A stretch of DNA of 64,000 nt, from NCBI GenBank assembly GCA_026418625.1, contig JAOABA010000053.1, positions 1 through 64,000 of the forward strand, given 5' to 3'. Position numbers and translations under genes: made by a program. Positions 38,801 through 47,564 of this stretch are shown piece after piece; position 1 is the stretch's first letter, and each line of letters begins with the position of its first letter. Source of the stretch: Candidatus Kapaibacterium sp. (lineage in GTDB: Bacteria; Bacteroidota; Ignavibacteria; Kapaibacteriales; UBA2268). The notes beneath the pieces were generated by a model. The model made no database searches and was not told the origin of the DNA. It worked only from the letters and a program-made list of their open reading frames with translations.

Positions 38801-41800
38801 TGCAGTGAATGCATTACCTGCGGCACCATTTTGTGCTAATACGGTTGGGTTAGTTGTGCTTGTATTGAAAGCATTAACAGCTCTTCCTGTTCCTGATTGG
38901 ATATAAGCACCTTCTCCTGCACCGGCAGCATAAATAGCAGCACCCCAATCGAGTGTTGTACCGCCTGTATTATTGATATAAGCACCAACATCGGCACCGG
39001 CAACCAAAGTCGGATAAGCTGTTGTATTTACTTGTGCCAGGATACCGATATTCTGAGTACCGTTAATAGCACTAACATCAAGACCTATACCATTACCTTT
39101 ATCAACATTAGAAGCAAACCAACCAGTTCTATGAAGAAGAGTATTTGGTGTTGCAGCGGGTGTACCGGTTACGGTATTTGTAACCTTTAAGCCCCAAGTG
39201 TTATAGGGGTCAACATTATTAACTGTTTGAATAATATTAGCAGCACCTGAATTAGCATTCAACTGATTGAATGTTGTTGTAACGTTCAAAGCACCATCAC
39301 TAACATTTGTTGCTGCTGTTCTTGTAATAGCAACTGTAGCTTCACCTCTATTACCGCCATCAAATGAAACCATTGGAACACCACCGGTTCCGTCGCCGGT
39401 ATTCATATTAGCATTAATTATAGTTCCAGCTGCTGCTGCTGTGTTTTCCAATGAGAACATCGTAGTTGTATGAGCTTTAGAATATATGAATGGTATAGTC
39501 AATCCATCTTGTGCCCATTCGACTTGACCGGGAACAGCTGCCCATTTTAGTACTTGACCATCTGTTGGAGCGGTTGGACCTGATAGCTGCCAAGAGCTTG
39601 CTACGTTATCAAACCACATAATCTGACCGTGAGTGGTTCCATCAGCTAACTTGTTTAATGTAATTGATTCATTAGCTAAAGTTGGGTTTGGATAAGTTCC
39701 GGATAATACGCCACCGGCAGGATCTCCGTCGAGAACTATATTATTGGCTCCAAGAACATTACCATTTAATGTGAGGTTGCCGGTAATAGTTGTTGCTCCG
39801 GCTGCCAAAGTACCAGTTGTTGAAACGGCTTGTGAACCAAAATTCGGATTAATCTTTGTTCCGGCGATTGCTGCAGTTGGACTAACATCAGCATCAACAA
39901 TAGTTCCATCAATGATATTAGCTGAGTTAACAGAATTAGCTGCTAAATCAACATTTTGAATTGTACCGTCATCAATTTTAGCACTTGTAACAGCTCCATT
40001 TGCTATTTCTGTAGTTGTAATAGCACCTGCAGCTACGTCAAGTGGTGTATTGACAGCATTACCAGTAAATTTATTAGATTTATTGAAATCTGCCCAGTTT
40101 GAATTACCGAGATTGTCAGTAACCAAAAATTGATTGACATTAGCAGAAGGGGCAATTTTCTGAGTTGTAACTGCATTATTCTGAATCTTGGAATTTGAAA
40201 CAGAGTTATCACCTATTTTAGGATTTGTAACAGCTGCATCTTGTATCTTCGAAGTTGAAACAGAGTTATCAGCTAAATCAGCATTTTGAATACTAGCATC
40301 AATTATTTGTGTTGATCCTACAGAATTTGGTCCCATATCAACTAAAGCTATTGTACCGTCAGCTATTTTTGCACTTGTTACCGAACCATCTGCTAAATCA
40401 GCAGTAATGATAGTACCATCAGCAATTTTGAGAGATGTTACGGCACCATCAGCAATGCTTGCTGTTTGGATGAAATTGGGTTGCCAGGATGTTCCATTGA
40501 ATACATATAACATATTGGCACCAACACCTGCAGTGTTGAGTGTAACAGGTTGTGTGGCAGAACCGTTACCAATTATTGGCATAGAAGTAACAACGGTTGC
40601 TGCAGGAACTGCCCATTCCATCGATCCTGTTGTGTTATTCCATGTTAATACATAACCATTTGTTGATAAGTTAGCTGTGTTAGTTGTTTGAAGGTTGATT
40701 GGTCTAACTTTGGCTGCATTCCATTCACCAATACCGGGTGTTCCATTAAAGAAAAGAACTGCGCCATCAGCTGGAACAAAAGCTGCACTTCTATTAATAA
40801 GAATTGGATCAGCTACAGAACCTGTGCCTTGAAGTGAAGGACCGCGCACATTTACAACTGGTGTTCCCCATTCAAATGCCTGACTTGTAGCATTCCAAAC
40901 TGGAGAGGTTTTGTCAACAGCTGGTGCTGAATAAGTTAATCTTTCTGGGGCTGTTGCATCAAATGCATAATATAAAAATGATCCATTCCATGTTGCACTA
41001 CTTGGCTTTCCAGTTGGAACACCTGAAACTTTTGTAGCAAATAATTCAGGAACACCAACTGTGTTTGGTTGAATTTGCAAGTTATTGAATAAACCTTGAA
41101 CATCACCAAGAGTAGCACCACCGGGTTGCCAATTATTTAATGTAGCATTATATATATATGCTTGACCGGTTTGTGTTGGTTGAGCTGATAGAGGAATGTT
41201 CCAAAGTCTTCTAACTTGGTTATCATTGAAAGCACCAACAACATCACTTGCTAATGTAGTAGCAACCCATTGATTAGTGACTGAGTTATACATATAAACT
41301 TGACCGTTAGTTGGGGCAGTAGCATTAATTGGAACATTTCTCAAACCACCAACCTGTGGATTATGATAAGTTCCATAAAGATCACCACCTGCAGGGTCTC
41401 CCCAATTAACGAACCAGTCGTGAACTTGAGTGCTTAAATCTTCAAGTAATATTGTTCCATTAACAATTTTGTCAGCTGTAACTGAATTTGGAGCAAGTTT
41501 GCCGTTTGTTACGGATAAATCAGCAATTTTTGCAGTTGTAACTGCGCCATCGGCTAATTTGATTGTTGTAACTGCACCATTGAAAATTCTGTCAGTTTTT
41601 ACTGCACCTGGAGCAATTAAAGGATCAGGATATACACCAGTTAAGTCACCGCTAGCAGGACCACTTGGTGGAACTGTAACGTTTGGAGCGAGTTTGTCTT
41701 GTGTAATTGAACCTGGTGTGATATTTCTAATAACTGCTGATGGTTTAATTGTTGGATTTGGATATGAACCATCAAGATCACCACCTGCAGCACCTCTTGG

Positions 41801-42289
41801 GAATGCTTGAACATTGGGATCCAATTTTGCCTGTGTAACTGCACCATCACGAATGGATGGGTTTGGATAATCACCTGTTAAATCACCACCTGCAGGACCA
41901 TCTGGAGGTGCGTTCAATGCTTTTAAAGCATATGGAACAGGTGTTAAAGCTGTTCTTGGCATTGGATTTCCGTTACCTACGGTAATTTGTAGCCAATACT
42001 GTTTGTCGAATGGTAAATTCAATGGATTTTGTTTGCCAAGATAAACATTGACATATCCATTAATTGCAGAAACTTCCTGCACTTCTAACCAGATCGGTGA
42101 TCCACCGAATTCTTGCTCATAAATAGCAAATGTCATAGGAACCGATTGATTTAAAACTGCATTGTTGTTATCACGCACAACACCTTGCCAAGATAATTGT
42201 TTTGGAAGCTGTGCGAAAACGTTGCTAAACGGAGTAGCAATCAAACTTATCAGAACTATTAGGCTGAGAAGTAAAACCTTCTTCATCAT
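35846..42289 (-). CDS. Giant exported fibre-like repeat protein (2147 aa), no T9SS domain seen
   Basis: The signal peptide (LLLSLIVLISLIATPFSNVFA) is followed by a compact N-terminal domain (LPKQLSWQGVVRDNNNAVLN.. YALKALNAP) that occurs at the start of many large FCB-group secreted proteins. GGDLTGxYPNP-type motifs and DGAVTxAKIxDGTI-type short repeats come next, reminiscent of phage tail-fibre and trimeric beta-structures. Further on are Asn/Thr/Gly-rich beta-helix-like stretches (LNVTGATTLSSTLNVTGAS). It ends in NTVAMLVYSNGAWRLVQ with no recognisable sorting domain. Probably a surface or extracellular filament. ATGATG start with GGAG upstream; a 193-residue T9SS protein gene precedes it by 70 bp. 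Confidence 0.88.
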   Translation of the reverse strand: MMKKVLLLSLIVLISLIATPFSNVFAQLPKQLSWQGVVRDNNNAVLNQSVPMTFAIYEQEFGGSPIWLEVQEVSAINGYVNVYLGKQNPLNLPFDKQYWLQITVGNGNPMPRTALTPVPYALKALNAPPDGPAGGDLTGDYPNPSIRDGAVTQAKLDPNVQAFPRGAAGGDLDGSYPNPTIKPSAVIRNITPGSITQDKLAPNVTVPPSGPASGDLTGVYPDPLIAPGAVKTDRIFNGAVTTIKLADGAVTTAKIADLSVTNGKLAPNSVTADKIVNGTILLEDLSTQVHDWFVNWGDPAGGDLYGTYHNPQVGGLRNVPINATAPTNGQVYMYNSVTNQWVATTLASDVVGAFNDNQVRRLWNIPLSAQPTQTGQAYIYNATLNNWQPGGATLGDVQGLFNNLQIQPNTVGVPELFATKVSGVPTGKPSSATWNGSFLYYAFDATAPERLTYSAPAVDKTSPVWNATSQAFEWGTPVVNVRGPSLQGTGSVADPILINRSAAFVPADGAVLFFNGTPGIGEWNAAKVRPINLQTTNTANLSTNGYVLTWNNTTGSMEWAVPAATVVTSMPIIGNGSATQPVTLNTAGVGANMLYVFNGTSWQPNFIQTASIADGAVTSLKIADGTIITADLADGSVTSAKIADGTIALVDMGPNSVGSTQIIDASIQNADLADNSVSTSKIQDAAVTNPKIGDNSVSNSKIQNNAVTTQKIAPSANVNQFLVTDNLGNSNWADFNKSNKFTGNAVNTPLDVAAGAITTTEIANGAVTSAKIDDGTIQNVDLAANSVNSANIIDGTIVDADVSPTAAIAGTKINPNFGSQAVSTTGTLAAGATTITGNLTLNGNVLGANNIVLDGDPAGGVLSGTYPNPTLANESITLNKLADGTTHGQIMWFDNVASSWQLSGPTAPTDGQVLKWAAVPGQVEWAQDGLTIPFIYSKAHTTTMFSLENTAAAAGTIINANMNTGDGTGGVPMVSFDGGNRGEATVAITRTAATNVSDGALNVTTTFNQLNANSGAANIIQTVNNVDPYNTWGLKVTNTVTGTPAATPNTLLHRTGWFASNVDKGNGIGLDVSAINGTQNIGILAQVNTTAYPTLVAGADVGAYINNTGGTTLDWGAAIYAAGAGEGAYIQSGTGRAVNAFNTSTTNPTVLAQNGAAGNAFTAASAPNNGTTDNNYVAVVRNNSGANGRSMLIEGYTNAGVAIPALDNNGAAFTDNNPAVVVIRNTNATLANSNNLLALKTYGSIQSNSAIHATTIVGQNEVFVGNPNGVYQRLVPPASAGGPVEINGMPGFHGRLRINGVADITPPPIPGPTDPKWELRVVGDAQIDGTLNAGLIFGTLALPQHNIFLGDNTNSADKVVLPAADVNNDVLISWVSAGNGRAQVRSVQTVAGTSIVNAINAGTTTNTINLNRIQTGAANQFLVNNAGNNVWQALNINATLTGNGVATALGINLSNPNTWTGTQTFSAAGNGIVVTTNAQFDGDVTLGNANTDNVVFNADVNSNIIPNTDIAFNLGAPAQRWNNIYYGGTLTGGAASFSSLTVTGQSDLQGQIVNTSANNGGAVYVNDLFTVVNNVTHQANTVHQGTTDLQQSIFNSTGNNGGAVHVNDALTVVNATALQSTLSVTGATTLSSTLNVTGASTFQSTIDAQQSISNSTGNNGGAVHVNDALTVVNATALQSTLNVTGATTLSSTLNVTGASTFQNTIDAQQAISNTTGNNGGNVYVNDNFQVTGNTFLDGNVTLGNANTDNISVPGEFISHLIPDADNTYDLGENGTPKRWRNIYYSGTLTGGDGNFVNLTVTNTSNLGDAIGDAVNLNGTIQNNLAGQSLRFADHLFPSATNTYDIGASGNTWRAGYFDGLNTYGAGGVTINNTGGLTIAGSGGVIVASGNIQATTGAFSGAGTVRIANNENLMLNGSGYLRHSTATLPVGSIGDPQNFTVPNGNTTLSNGTSGQTTTLNVNSNGINNNGIVAISSNNINNNFATIYGGKNGGDGPAGWFEDYGAGNGSVLFAHNDGAPASTNGYVAEFRSDAGTDAATLFVGNYNGEPLANPPTAVSQAMALDVNEGGVKLSYTTAANLTELAQRGNAVVIYYTGGANIGAGNLPPGLDGKILYIHVGNAVSVLGTAYAANTVAMLVYSNGAWRLVQ
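37135..37510 (-). repeat. Near-identical 177-bp tandem repeat
   Basis: Blocks such as gtgctgttgcg (37261 and 37438) and caaYgtgctgctc (37211 and 37388) recur at exactly 177 bp (59 codons). Two units are almost identical at DNA level, much closer than the rest of the protein, indicating recent duplication or gene conversion. Confidence 0.9.
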
Positions 42290-42359
42290 TAATTACTCCT
42301 AAACGGTTATACAAAATAAATAATATTTATTAACTTTCTTTTTCAAAATTTTCAACTTT

Positions 42360-42941
42360 TTAACGAGTTATGACCATTATATTTCTTAATGTAAACGGCT
42401 TTATATCGGACTCCCCAGCCATTTGTGCGGGATTTACCGATAATTCATACAGATAAGAACCTGAAGATACTTCCAATCCACCGTTTCCTCGTGTATCCCA
42501 GGAAACATCTTGAATACCAGCATCGGAATATCCATCGAATAAAACTCTTACTACATTTCCAACCACATCATACACTTTTAATGTAACGTAGCTAAATGTT
42601 GGCACTTGGAAACGAATTGTTGTTTGATTCGAGACCGGATTTGGAAAGTTTGACAGTGAGGCATTATCAAATCTGGGTTCATTATCAACATCAGTTATAA
42701 CACCGGTTGGCACCCAGAAACCTTGATACACATCGATCATCTTGCCATTGAATGTACCGGATCTTTTCTCTATGGCTATCTGACCAAGCATACCGGAAAC
42801 AATATTCGTGGTACTCTTGGCATCCACCATACCACCTGAACCAATCACCCATCGCTCAATTTTGTATTGAGCAAGTAGCTCTCCACCTGATAAAGCGGCC
42901 ACTAGACCGATTAGCAACAGGTAAATTATACTTTTCTTCAT
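42360..42941 (-). CDS. Small T9SS-sorted exported protein (193 aa)
   Basis: The signal peptide (IIYLLLIGLVAALSGGELLA) is followed by a segment of about 75 residues (YKIERWVIGSGGMVDAKSTTNIVSGMLGQ.. VYQGFWVPTG) seen in many FCB-group secreted proteins. A FlgD-like type-A T9SS domain follows (LSNFPNPVSNQTTIRFQVP.. YVTLKVYDVVGNVVRVLFDG.. SGSYLYELSV). It lies 70 bp upstream of the 2147-residue fibre gene on the same strand, so the two are probably co-expressed; it might anchor or cap the fibre (inference). Confidence 0.88.
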   Translation of the reverse strand: MKKSIIYLLLIGLVAALSGGELLAQYKIERWVIGSGGMVDAKSTTNIVSGMLGQIAIEKRSGTFNGKMIDVYQGFWVPTGVITDVDNEPRFDNASLSNFPNPVSNQTTIRFQVPTFSYVTLKVYDVVGNVVRVLFDGYSDAGIQDVSWDTRGNGGLEVSSGSYLYELSVNPAQMAGESDIKPFTLRNIMVITR

Positions 42942-43550
42942 AATAAAACTCCTAAAAACTATGTTTTAATATAAACTAATTTTCAACCAAATAACAAATA
43001 ACTATGTTGTGCAATTTTTTGCACACATTGTAAATCATATTTTACAATCGTATATAAACTGCAAAATATATGCCAAATAAATCTTCCCTCAAATTATGAA
43101 AAACATACTTTTACATTTTACATAAAAACTAAAATACAACTTTTAATCTTAAAATTCAAAAAAGTTTTTCTACTAAACAAAATATTATTTTTTGTATTTT
43201 CAGCGTTTGCTTTACTCATTAAACCCATCTATTAAGCTATTAATGACTTATACTTGACATTATATTAATTAATTTAATGTCATATTTATACAAAAAAATT
43301 TGCCTCAAATTAATTTTTATAGATTTAATTGTCTTTTAGCCCTTATTTATGAAAAAATATCTATGCTGCAAATGTAAATTAACAACCGTTGAAGTATTTT
43401 CCAAAAAATTCTTGATTTTTCTTAATAAATTGTTAATAATCATAAAATTAGATTTTATTTTCAATATCATTTATTCATTATTTTTAAGTTTTTTTTTAAT
43501 TTGTTACTTAAACAATCTAAATTTGACTTTTTAACAACACTAAAATTGTT
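42942..43550. other. AT-rich divergent intergenic region
   Basis: 609 bp between the leftward T9SS gene and the rightward rsmB-type gene. I see no convincing gene; the plus-strand frame at 43349-43534 is Phe/Leu/Ile-rich low-complexity sequence. Notable items are the palindrome at 43008-43025, an 8-bp inverted pair TGACATTA/TAATGTCA (43255-43262 with 43275-43282), and TAAATTTG at 43518-43525, a TAnnTTTG-like element 26 bp before the methyltransferase start. Confidence 0.5.
43008..43025. promoter_or_regulatory. Perfect palindrome, candidate operator
   Basis: TGTGCAA-TTTT-TTGCACA is an 18-bp perfect palindrome located 67-84 bp upstream of the ATG of the 193-residue T9SS protein. Half-site geometry TGTGC-N8-GCACA resembles, but does not match, CRP/FNR-type sites. 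Confidence 0.45.
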
Positions 43551-45104
43551 ATGAAATTTGAAACTTTAATCTCTCATTCAGGAGAATTATTATCAATCGC
43601 TGTAAAATCAAATAAATCAACTGACTCATTGCTATCTGAATATTTACACAAGAAAAAATATATCGGAAGTAAAGAACGAAAATTTATAACTGATATCTTA
43701 TTTTGCTCAATTCGTGTTTTGTCTATTTCCGCTTATTGCTTGGAATGTGCATTAGAGAATGTTTTTTTGAAAGATAAAACTTTTGACTCATATTACTCAT
43801 TTCCATTTTATCCAGCTTTTGATATTGACAGTCATTTTTCCCGAGTAATCATTGATTCAAAAAAAATTGATACTGAAATTTTTAATACCAACTGGTTTAG
43901 GCTTTTATTATGCTCTACATCAGCTTTAATTCAGGAAAACAAGCTTGGTATTTCGGATAATTTAATACTAAATCATCTAAATTTACTCTATGGCGATTCG
44001 ATTGACTTAAAAAATGAAATCATTTATTCATTTTGTTTTTTTGCAGATCTAAACTTCGACTCAGCAAAGAAAATTTATGACAAAATTTGCTCAAGTTATG
44101 ATAAGCTAAAAAAACAAGTTAATAAACTTTCTAAACGTAGCTTTAGCAGTTTAACCCAAAAAGATAAATATTCATTTGCATTGTTTTGTTCGATGCCTTT
44201 GTGGATAATTGAGAAGCTTGTTAATCAATATCCCAATCTTAATGATGTTCTTGATCTATGCAATTCACTCAAAGAACAAGCACCAATAACAATCAGAGTA
44301 AATCAGTATGAGAAGCATAAAAAATCAATTATAAATAATTTCACTTCTCAAAACATTGTTGTTAATGTATCTAATATCTCACCAGCTGGATTAATACTTG
44401 AAAAAAGGCTTCAACTTAATGTGGAGCCAATGTTCAAACAAGGTTTATATGAAATTCAGGATGAGGGCAGTCAATTAGTATCTTTTGCTTTAAACCCAGA
44501 TAAAGAAGCAAAAGTTCTTGATGCTTGTGCCGGAGCAGGCGGTAAAACTCTACATATCGCCGATCTTCAAGCTGACTCTGGCAAAATAACAGCCTTCGAT
44601 ACCGATTTCTTACGGCTAAAAGAATTAAAAAAAAGAGCCTTAAAGCATAATTATCAATCAATAGTAACGTTGTTTAATAAAAATGGTATTTTGCCTGATA
44701 ATTTTAAGAATTCATTCGATTTTGTCCTTGTTGATGCACCCTGTTCAGGTATGGGAACAGTCAGAAGACTTCCTTTGACCAAATGGAGACTGACCCCTGA
44801 AATTTTAGACAGACATTCAAAAAAACAACTCAAGTTGCTCGATTATTTTTCTCAATTTCTAAAAGCCGGTGGTATATTAGTTTATTCCACCTGCTCATTT
44901 ATGAGCAAAGAAAATGATGAGGTAATAGCAAATTTCCTTGATAGCCATCCGAAATTTGTTCCTGATTCACTCTTAGAACCGTTCTTGAAATTTGAAATAA
45001 ATGTTAAAATTGACCAAAAAGAACCATATAAAGTAACCCTTCTTCCGTCAATTTATAATTGTGACGGTTTTTTTATAGCAAGATTAAAAAGGATTGAATT
45101 ATGA
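43551..45104 (+). CDS. rsmB: RsmB/NOP2-family rRNA cytosine-C5 methyltransferase
   Basis: The 517-residue protein has an N-terminal NusB-like helical region and a C-terminal SAM-dependent methyltransferase domain. Motif I is VLDACAGAGGKT (322-333). PCSG (C398) and YSTCSF (C448) provide the two cysteines of m5C RNA methyltransferases. PAGLILEKR and GLYEIQDEGSQLVS precede the core as in RsmB. The expected reaction is m5C formation in 16S rRNA (C967-type); assignment to rsmB instead of another NOP2-type gene is moderately sure. The next gene overlaps by 4 bp (ATGA). Confidence 0.85.
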   Translation: MKFETLISHSGELLSIAVKSNKSTDSLLSEYLHKKKYIGSKERKFITDILFCSIRVLSISAYCLECALENVFLKDKTFDSYYSFPFYPAFDIDSHFSRVIIDSKKIDTEIFNTNWFRLLLCSTSALIQENKLGISDNLILNHLNLLYGDSIDLKNEIIYSFCFFADLNFDSAKKIYDKICSSYDKLKKQVNKLSKRSFSSLTQKDKYSFALFCSMPLWIIEKLVNQYPNLNDVLDLCNSLKEQAPITIRVNQYEKHKKSIINNFTSQNIVVNVSNISPAGLILEKRLQLNVEPMFKQGLYEIQDEGSQLVSFALNPDKEAKVLDACAGAGGKTLHIADLQADSGKITAFDTDFLRLKELKKRALKHNYQSIVTLFNKNGILPDNFKNSFDFVLVDAPCSGMGTVRRLPLTKWRLTPEILDRHSKKQLKLLDYFSQFLKAGGILVYSTCSFMSKENDEVIANFLDSHPKFVPDSLLEPFLKFEINVKIDQKEPYKVTLLPSIYNCDGFFIARLKRIEL

Positions 45105-45745
45105 ACTATAATGAAATAGAGACTTTTATATTCGATTTTGGAGGGGTTTTGTATGAAATTGATACCGAAATTACCATCAAAAAACTATGTAGCTTAAGCT
45201 CGAATGAATTCATAAGAGAAAAAGGCATCTATCAGGATTATAGCAACTATAAGCTGTTTAATGATTTTGAATGCGGAAAAATTTCGACTAATTTTTTTCT
45301 TGAAAACCTTAAAAAAGATTTCAGCTTGAATATCTCAAATGATGAACTTTTCTCAATTTGGAATGAAACTCTGATTGGTCTTTATCCTGACGCTATTTCT
45401 ACTGTAAGAAAATTTAAAAAGTGTGGAAAAATTTTCCTTTTCAGCAACACAAGTGAAATTCATTACACAAAGTTTTATCCCGAATGCATAGATCTCTTCG
45501 AAGAATTTGAAGAATGCTTCTTCTCTTTTAAAATAGGTCTTCGTAAGCCAGATCCAGCCTCTTTTAAATTTATTATTGAAAAACATAAATTAAATCCATC
45601 AAAAACTTTATTTATTGATGATTACATAAAAAATATTGAAGGTGCAAAAAGTGTTGGTCTAAGAGTTTATCACGTCAATAGTCATACTTCCTTGTCAGAT
45701 TTATTACACAGTGTTGAATCTGATACACAAGCGAATAATACTTAA
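45101..45745 (+). CDS. HAD-superfamily (subfamily IA) hydrolase
   Basis: The 214-residue protein shows HAD motif I DFGGVLYEID (nucleophile Asp), a helical cap, motif II FLFSNTSEIH, motif III lysine in GLRKPDPASF, and motif IV FIDDYIKNIEGA. This set is typical of YihX-like phosphatases acting on small phosphorylated metabolites. The start ATG overlaps the stop of the methyltransferase gene, indicating translational coupling. Substrate cannot be told. Confidence 0.88.
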   Translation: MNYNEIETFIFDFGGVLYEIDTEITIKKLCSLSSNEFIREKGIYQDYSNYKLFNDFECGKISTNFFLENLKKDFSLNISNDELFSIWNETLIGLYPDAISTVRKFKKCGKIFLFSNTSEIHYTKFYPECIDLFEEFEECFFSFKIGLRKPDPASFKFIIEKHKLNPSKTLFIDDYIKNIEGAKSVGLRVYHVNSHTSLSDLLHSVESDTQANNT

Positions 45746-45849
45746 AAACCAGACTAATACTCATTGATGGTTTATAATTATTTTTTTAATATTGATTATT
45801 TTATCTTATTATTTCTTAATTTAATTTTTGGTTTTGAGTATTCATTAAA

Positions 45850-47559
45850 ATGAAGTCAATCTGGGAAATACCGTTTATTGTTGTGGACGTAGAAACCACA
45901 GGAGGAAACCCAATAAACGAGAGAATAATCGACATCGGTTGCGTTACGACCGTAGGAGGAGAAATTATTTCTACCTATTCATCTTTGGTTAACCCACATC
46001 AATTTATTCCTCCATTTATTAGCAAAATGACTGGTATTTCCAACGAAATGGTATTCAACGCATCTGAAGCTGAAGAAGTTTTCAACGAAGTAAAAACTTA
46101 TTTCAAGCAAAATGATGCTGTATTTGTAGCTCATAATGCACAATTTGATTGGGCATTTGTCCTTAACACATTTTTAAGATGTAATTTGGAACCACCTGAA
46201 TTAAAGCGTCTATGCACCCTTAAACTTTCAAGAAGGCTTTTAAAGAAAAATCTCAAAAAAAATGTTGGCTCACTCGCTAATTATTTCAATATCACTGTTA
46301 ATGGCAGACATCGGGCTTTGGGTGATGCTCTTGCTACAGCTCAAATATTAATTGAAATGCTTGATATTGCTGAAAGAGAGCATAACATATCAACTGTTGA
46401 AGAACTGTTAAAATTTCAAAACAAGAAAATCTCAAATTATAAGACTCCATTGAATGTCTTTAAACGTTTGGAAGATCAGCTTCAAAACTTACCTGATGAA
46501 CCCGGTGTTTATTATTTTCTTGACAAATACAAAAACATATTATATATAGGTAAAGCAAAATCATTGAAGGACCGAGTAAATTCCTATTTCAATAATGAAC
46601 CATACACTTCAAGGAAAATTTCTGAAATGCTTAAACTTTCCCATTTTATTGTATGGGAAACAACTGGAACAGAATTATCCGCTTTAATTAAAGAATCGTC
46701 GAAAATTAAAGAAATAAAACCACCTTATAATTCATTGGATAAAAGGGATAAATCCTATCCTTTTATCAAGATCACTTTAGCTGATAAGTTTCCACGAGTG
46801 GAATTAACTTTTGAGGTTGATGATGACTCAGCCGAATATTTTGGACCATTTAGTAGCTCAATTTTTGTTAAAGAAATTATTGAATCTATTGACAAACGAT
46901 TTAAGTTAATTAAATGTGACAATCCTTTGTCTCCTAACATTGATTATAAAAACTGCTTTTACTATCAGATTGATAGATGTAACGCTCCTTGTTCTGAATT
47001 AATAACAAGGCAGGAATATCTCGATGAAGTTCAAAAAGTAAAATATTTCCTTGGAGGTTTCTCTGATGGAATTGTTAGACAATTAGAATCAAAAATGACG
47101 GAGTTATCCGAAAATCTTGATTTTGAAAAAGCTTTTCTAATCAAAAATCAGATAATTGAATTAAAAAAGCTTTTCCAGAAAAAAAACTTATTTCCTGTTT
47201 CGGTGAATAATAATAATGTGATAATCATTCACAAATCAGATAGTATAGAAAAGTTTGACTGCCTTTTTATTCAATATGGCAAACTTGTAAGTCAAATTTG
47301 TGTTAATTCTTCGAATGATCAGGAAGATACAGTTCAAAATTTAATAAACAACATTTATTTTAATGGACAGAACGGAACAATCAAACTTAACAAGCAGGAA
47401 TCTAACGAATTAAGAATTATTAATTCTTGGGTTTATCGAAATCAATCTGCTTGTGAGTTCATTTATATTAATGGAGATGATTCAGAAACCGTTTTCAATC
47501 AATTCAAAGAAAAAATAAATCTTCTAATGAACGAAAACACTGATTCTGTTGATATTTAA
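45850..47559 (+). CDS. DEDDh exonuclease - GIY-YIG nuclease - UvrC-like fusion
   Basis: The 569-residue protein combines a DnaQ-like 3'-5' exonuclease (D13/E15 in VVDVETTGG, D100 in AHNAQFDW, H154 and D159 in HRALGDA) with a GIY-YIG endonuclease (GVYYF at 219-223, LYIGKAKSLKDRV with Arg242). A UvrC-like Cys-containing region (NCFYYQIDRCNAPC) and a UVR-like helix pair near 415-445 (ESKMTELSENLDFEKAFLIKNQI) follow. The UvrC C-terminal RNase-H nuclease and HhH domains are absent. The layout resembles Cho-like and mycobacterial DnaQ/UvrC fusions, implying nucleotide-excision or replication-linked repair. Ends 5 bp before the convergent PBP2 gene. Confidence 0.88.
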   Translation: MKSIWEIPFIVVDVETTGGNPINERIIDIGCVTTVGGEIISTYSSLVNPHQFIPPFISKMTGISNEMVFNASEAEEVFNEVKTYFKQNDAVFVAHNAQFDWAFVLNTFLRCNLEPPELKRLCTLKLSRRLLKKNLKKNVGSLANYFNITVNGRHRALGDALATAQILIEMLDIAEREHNISTVEELLKFQNKKISNYKTPLNVFKRLEDQLQNLPDEPGVYYFLDKYKNILYIGKAKSLKDRVNSYFNNEPYTSRKISEMLKLSHFIVWETTGTELSALIKESSKIKEIKPPYNSLDKRDKSYPFIKITLADKFPRVELTFEVDDDSAEYFGPFSSSIFVKEIIESIDKRFKLIKCDNPLSPNIDYKNCFYYQIDRCNAPCSELITRQEYLDEVQKVKYFLGGFSDGIVRQLESKMTELSENLDFEKAFLIKNQIIELKKLFQKKNLFPVSVNNNNVIIIHKSDSIEKFDCLFIQYGKLVSQICVNSSNDQEDTVQNLINNIYFNGQNGTIKLNKQESNELRIINSWVYRNQSACEFIYINGDDSETVFNQFKEKINLLMNENTDSVDI

Positions 47560-47564
47560 AAAAA

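Noticed and set aside
36142-41874. Many open frames opposite the 2147-residue gene
   Set aside because: Shadows in other frames of a repetitive Asn/Thr/Ala-rich coding sequence.
43254-43282. TTGACA and the TGACATTA/TAATGTCA dyad upstream of the methyltransferase gene
   Set aside because: No -10 at acceptable spacing, and it is about 270 bp from the start; only the dyad is recorded within the intergenic entry.
43349-43534. Plus-strand 61-residue open frame
   Set aside because: AT-driven Phe/Leu/Ile/Lys sequence in an intergenic region without a ribosome site; it would run into the methyltransferase promoter.
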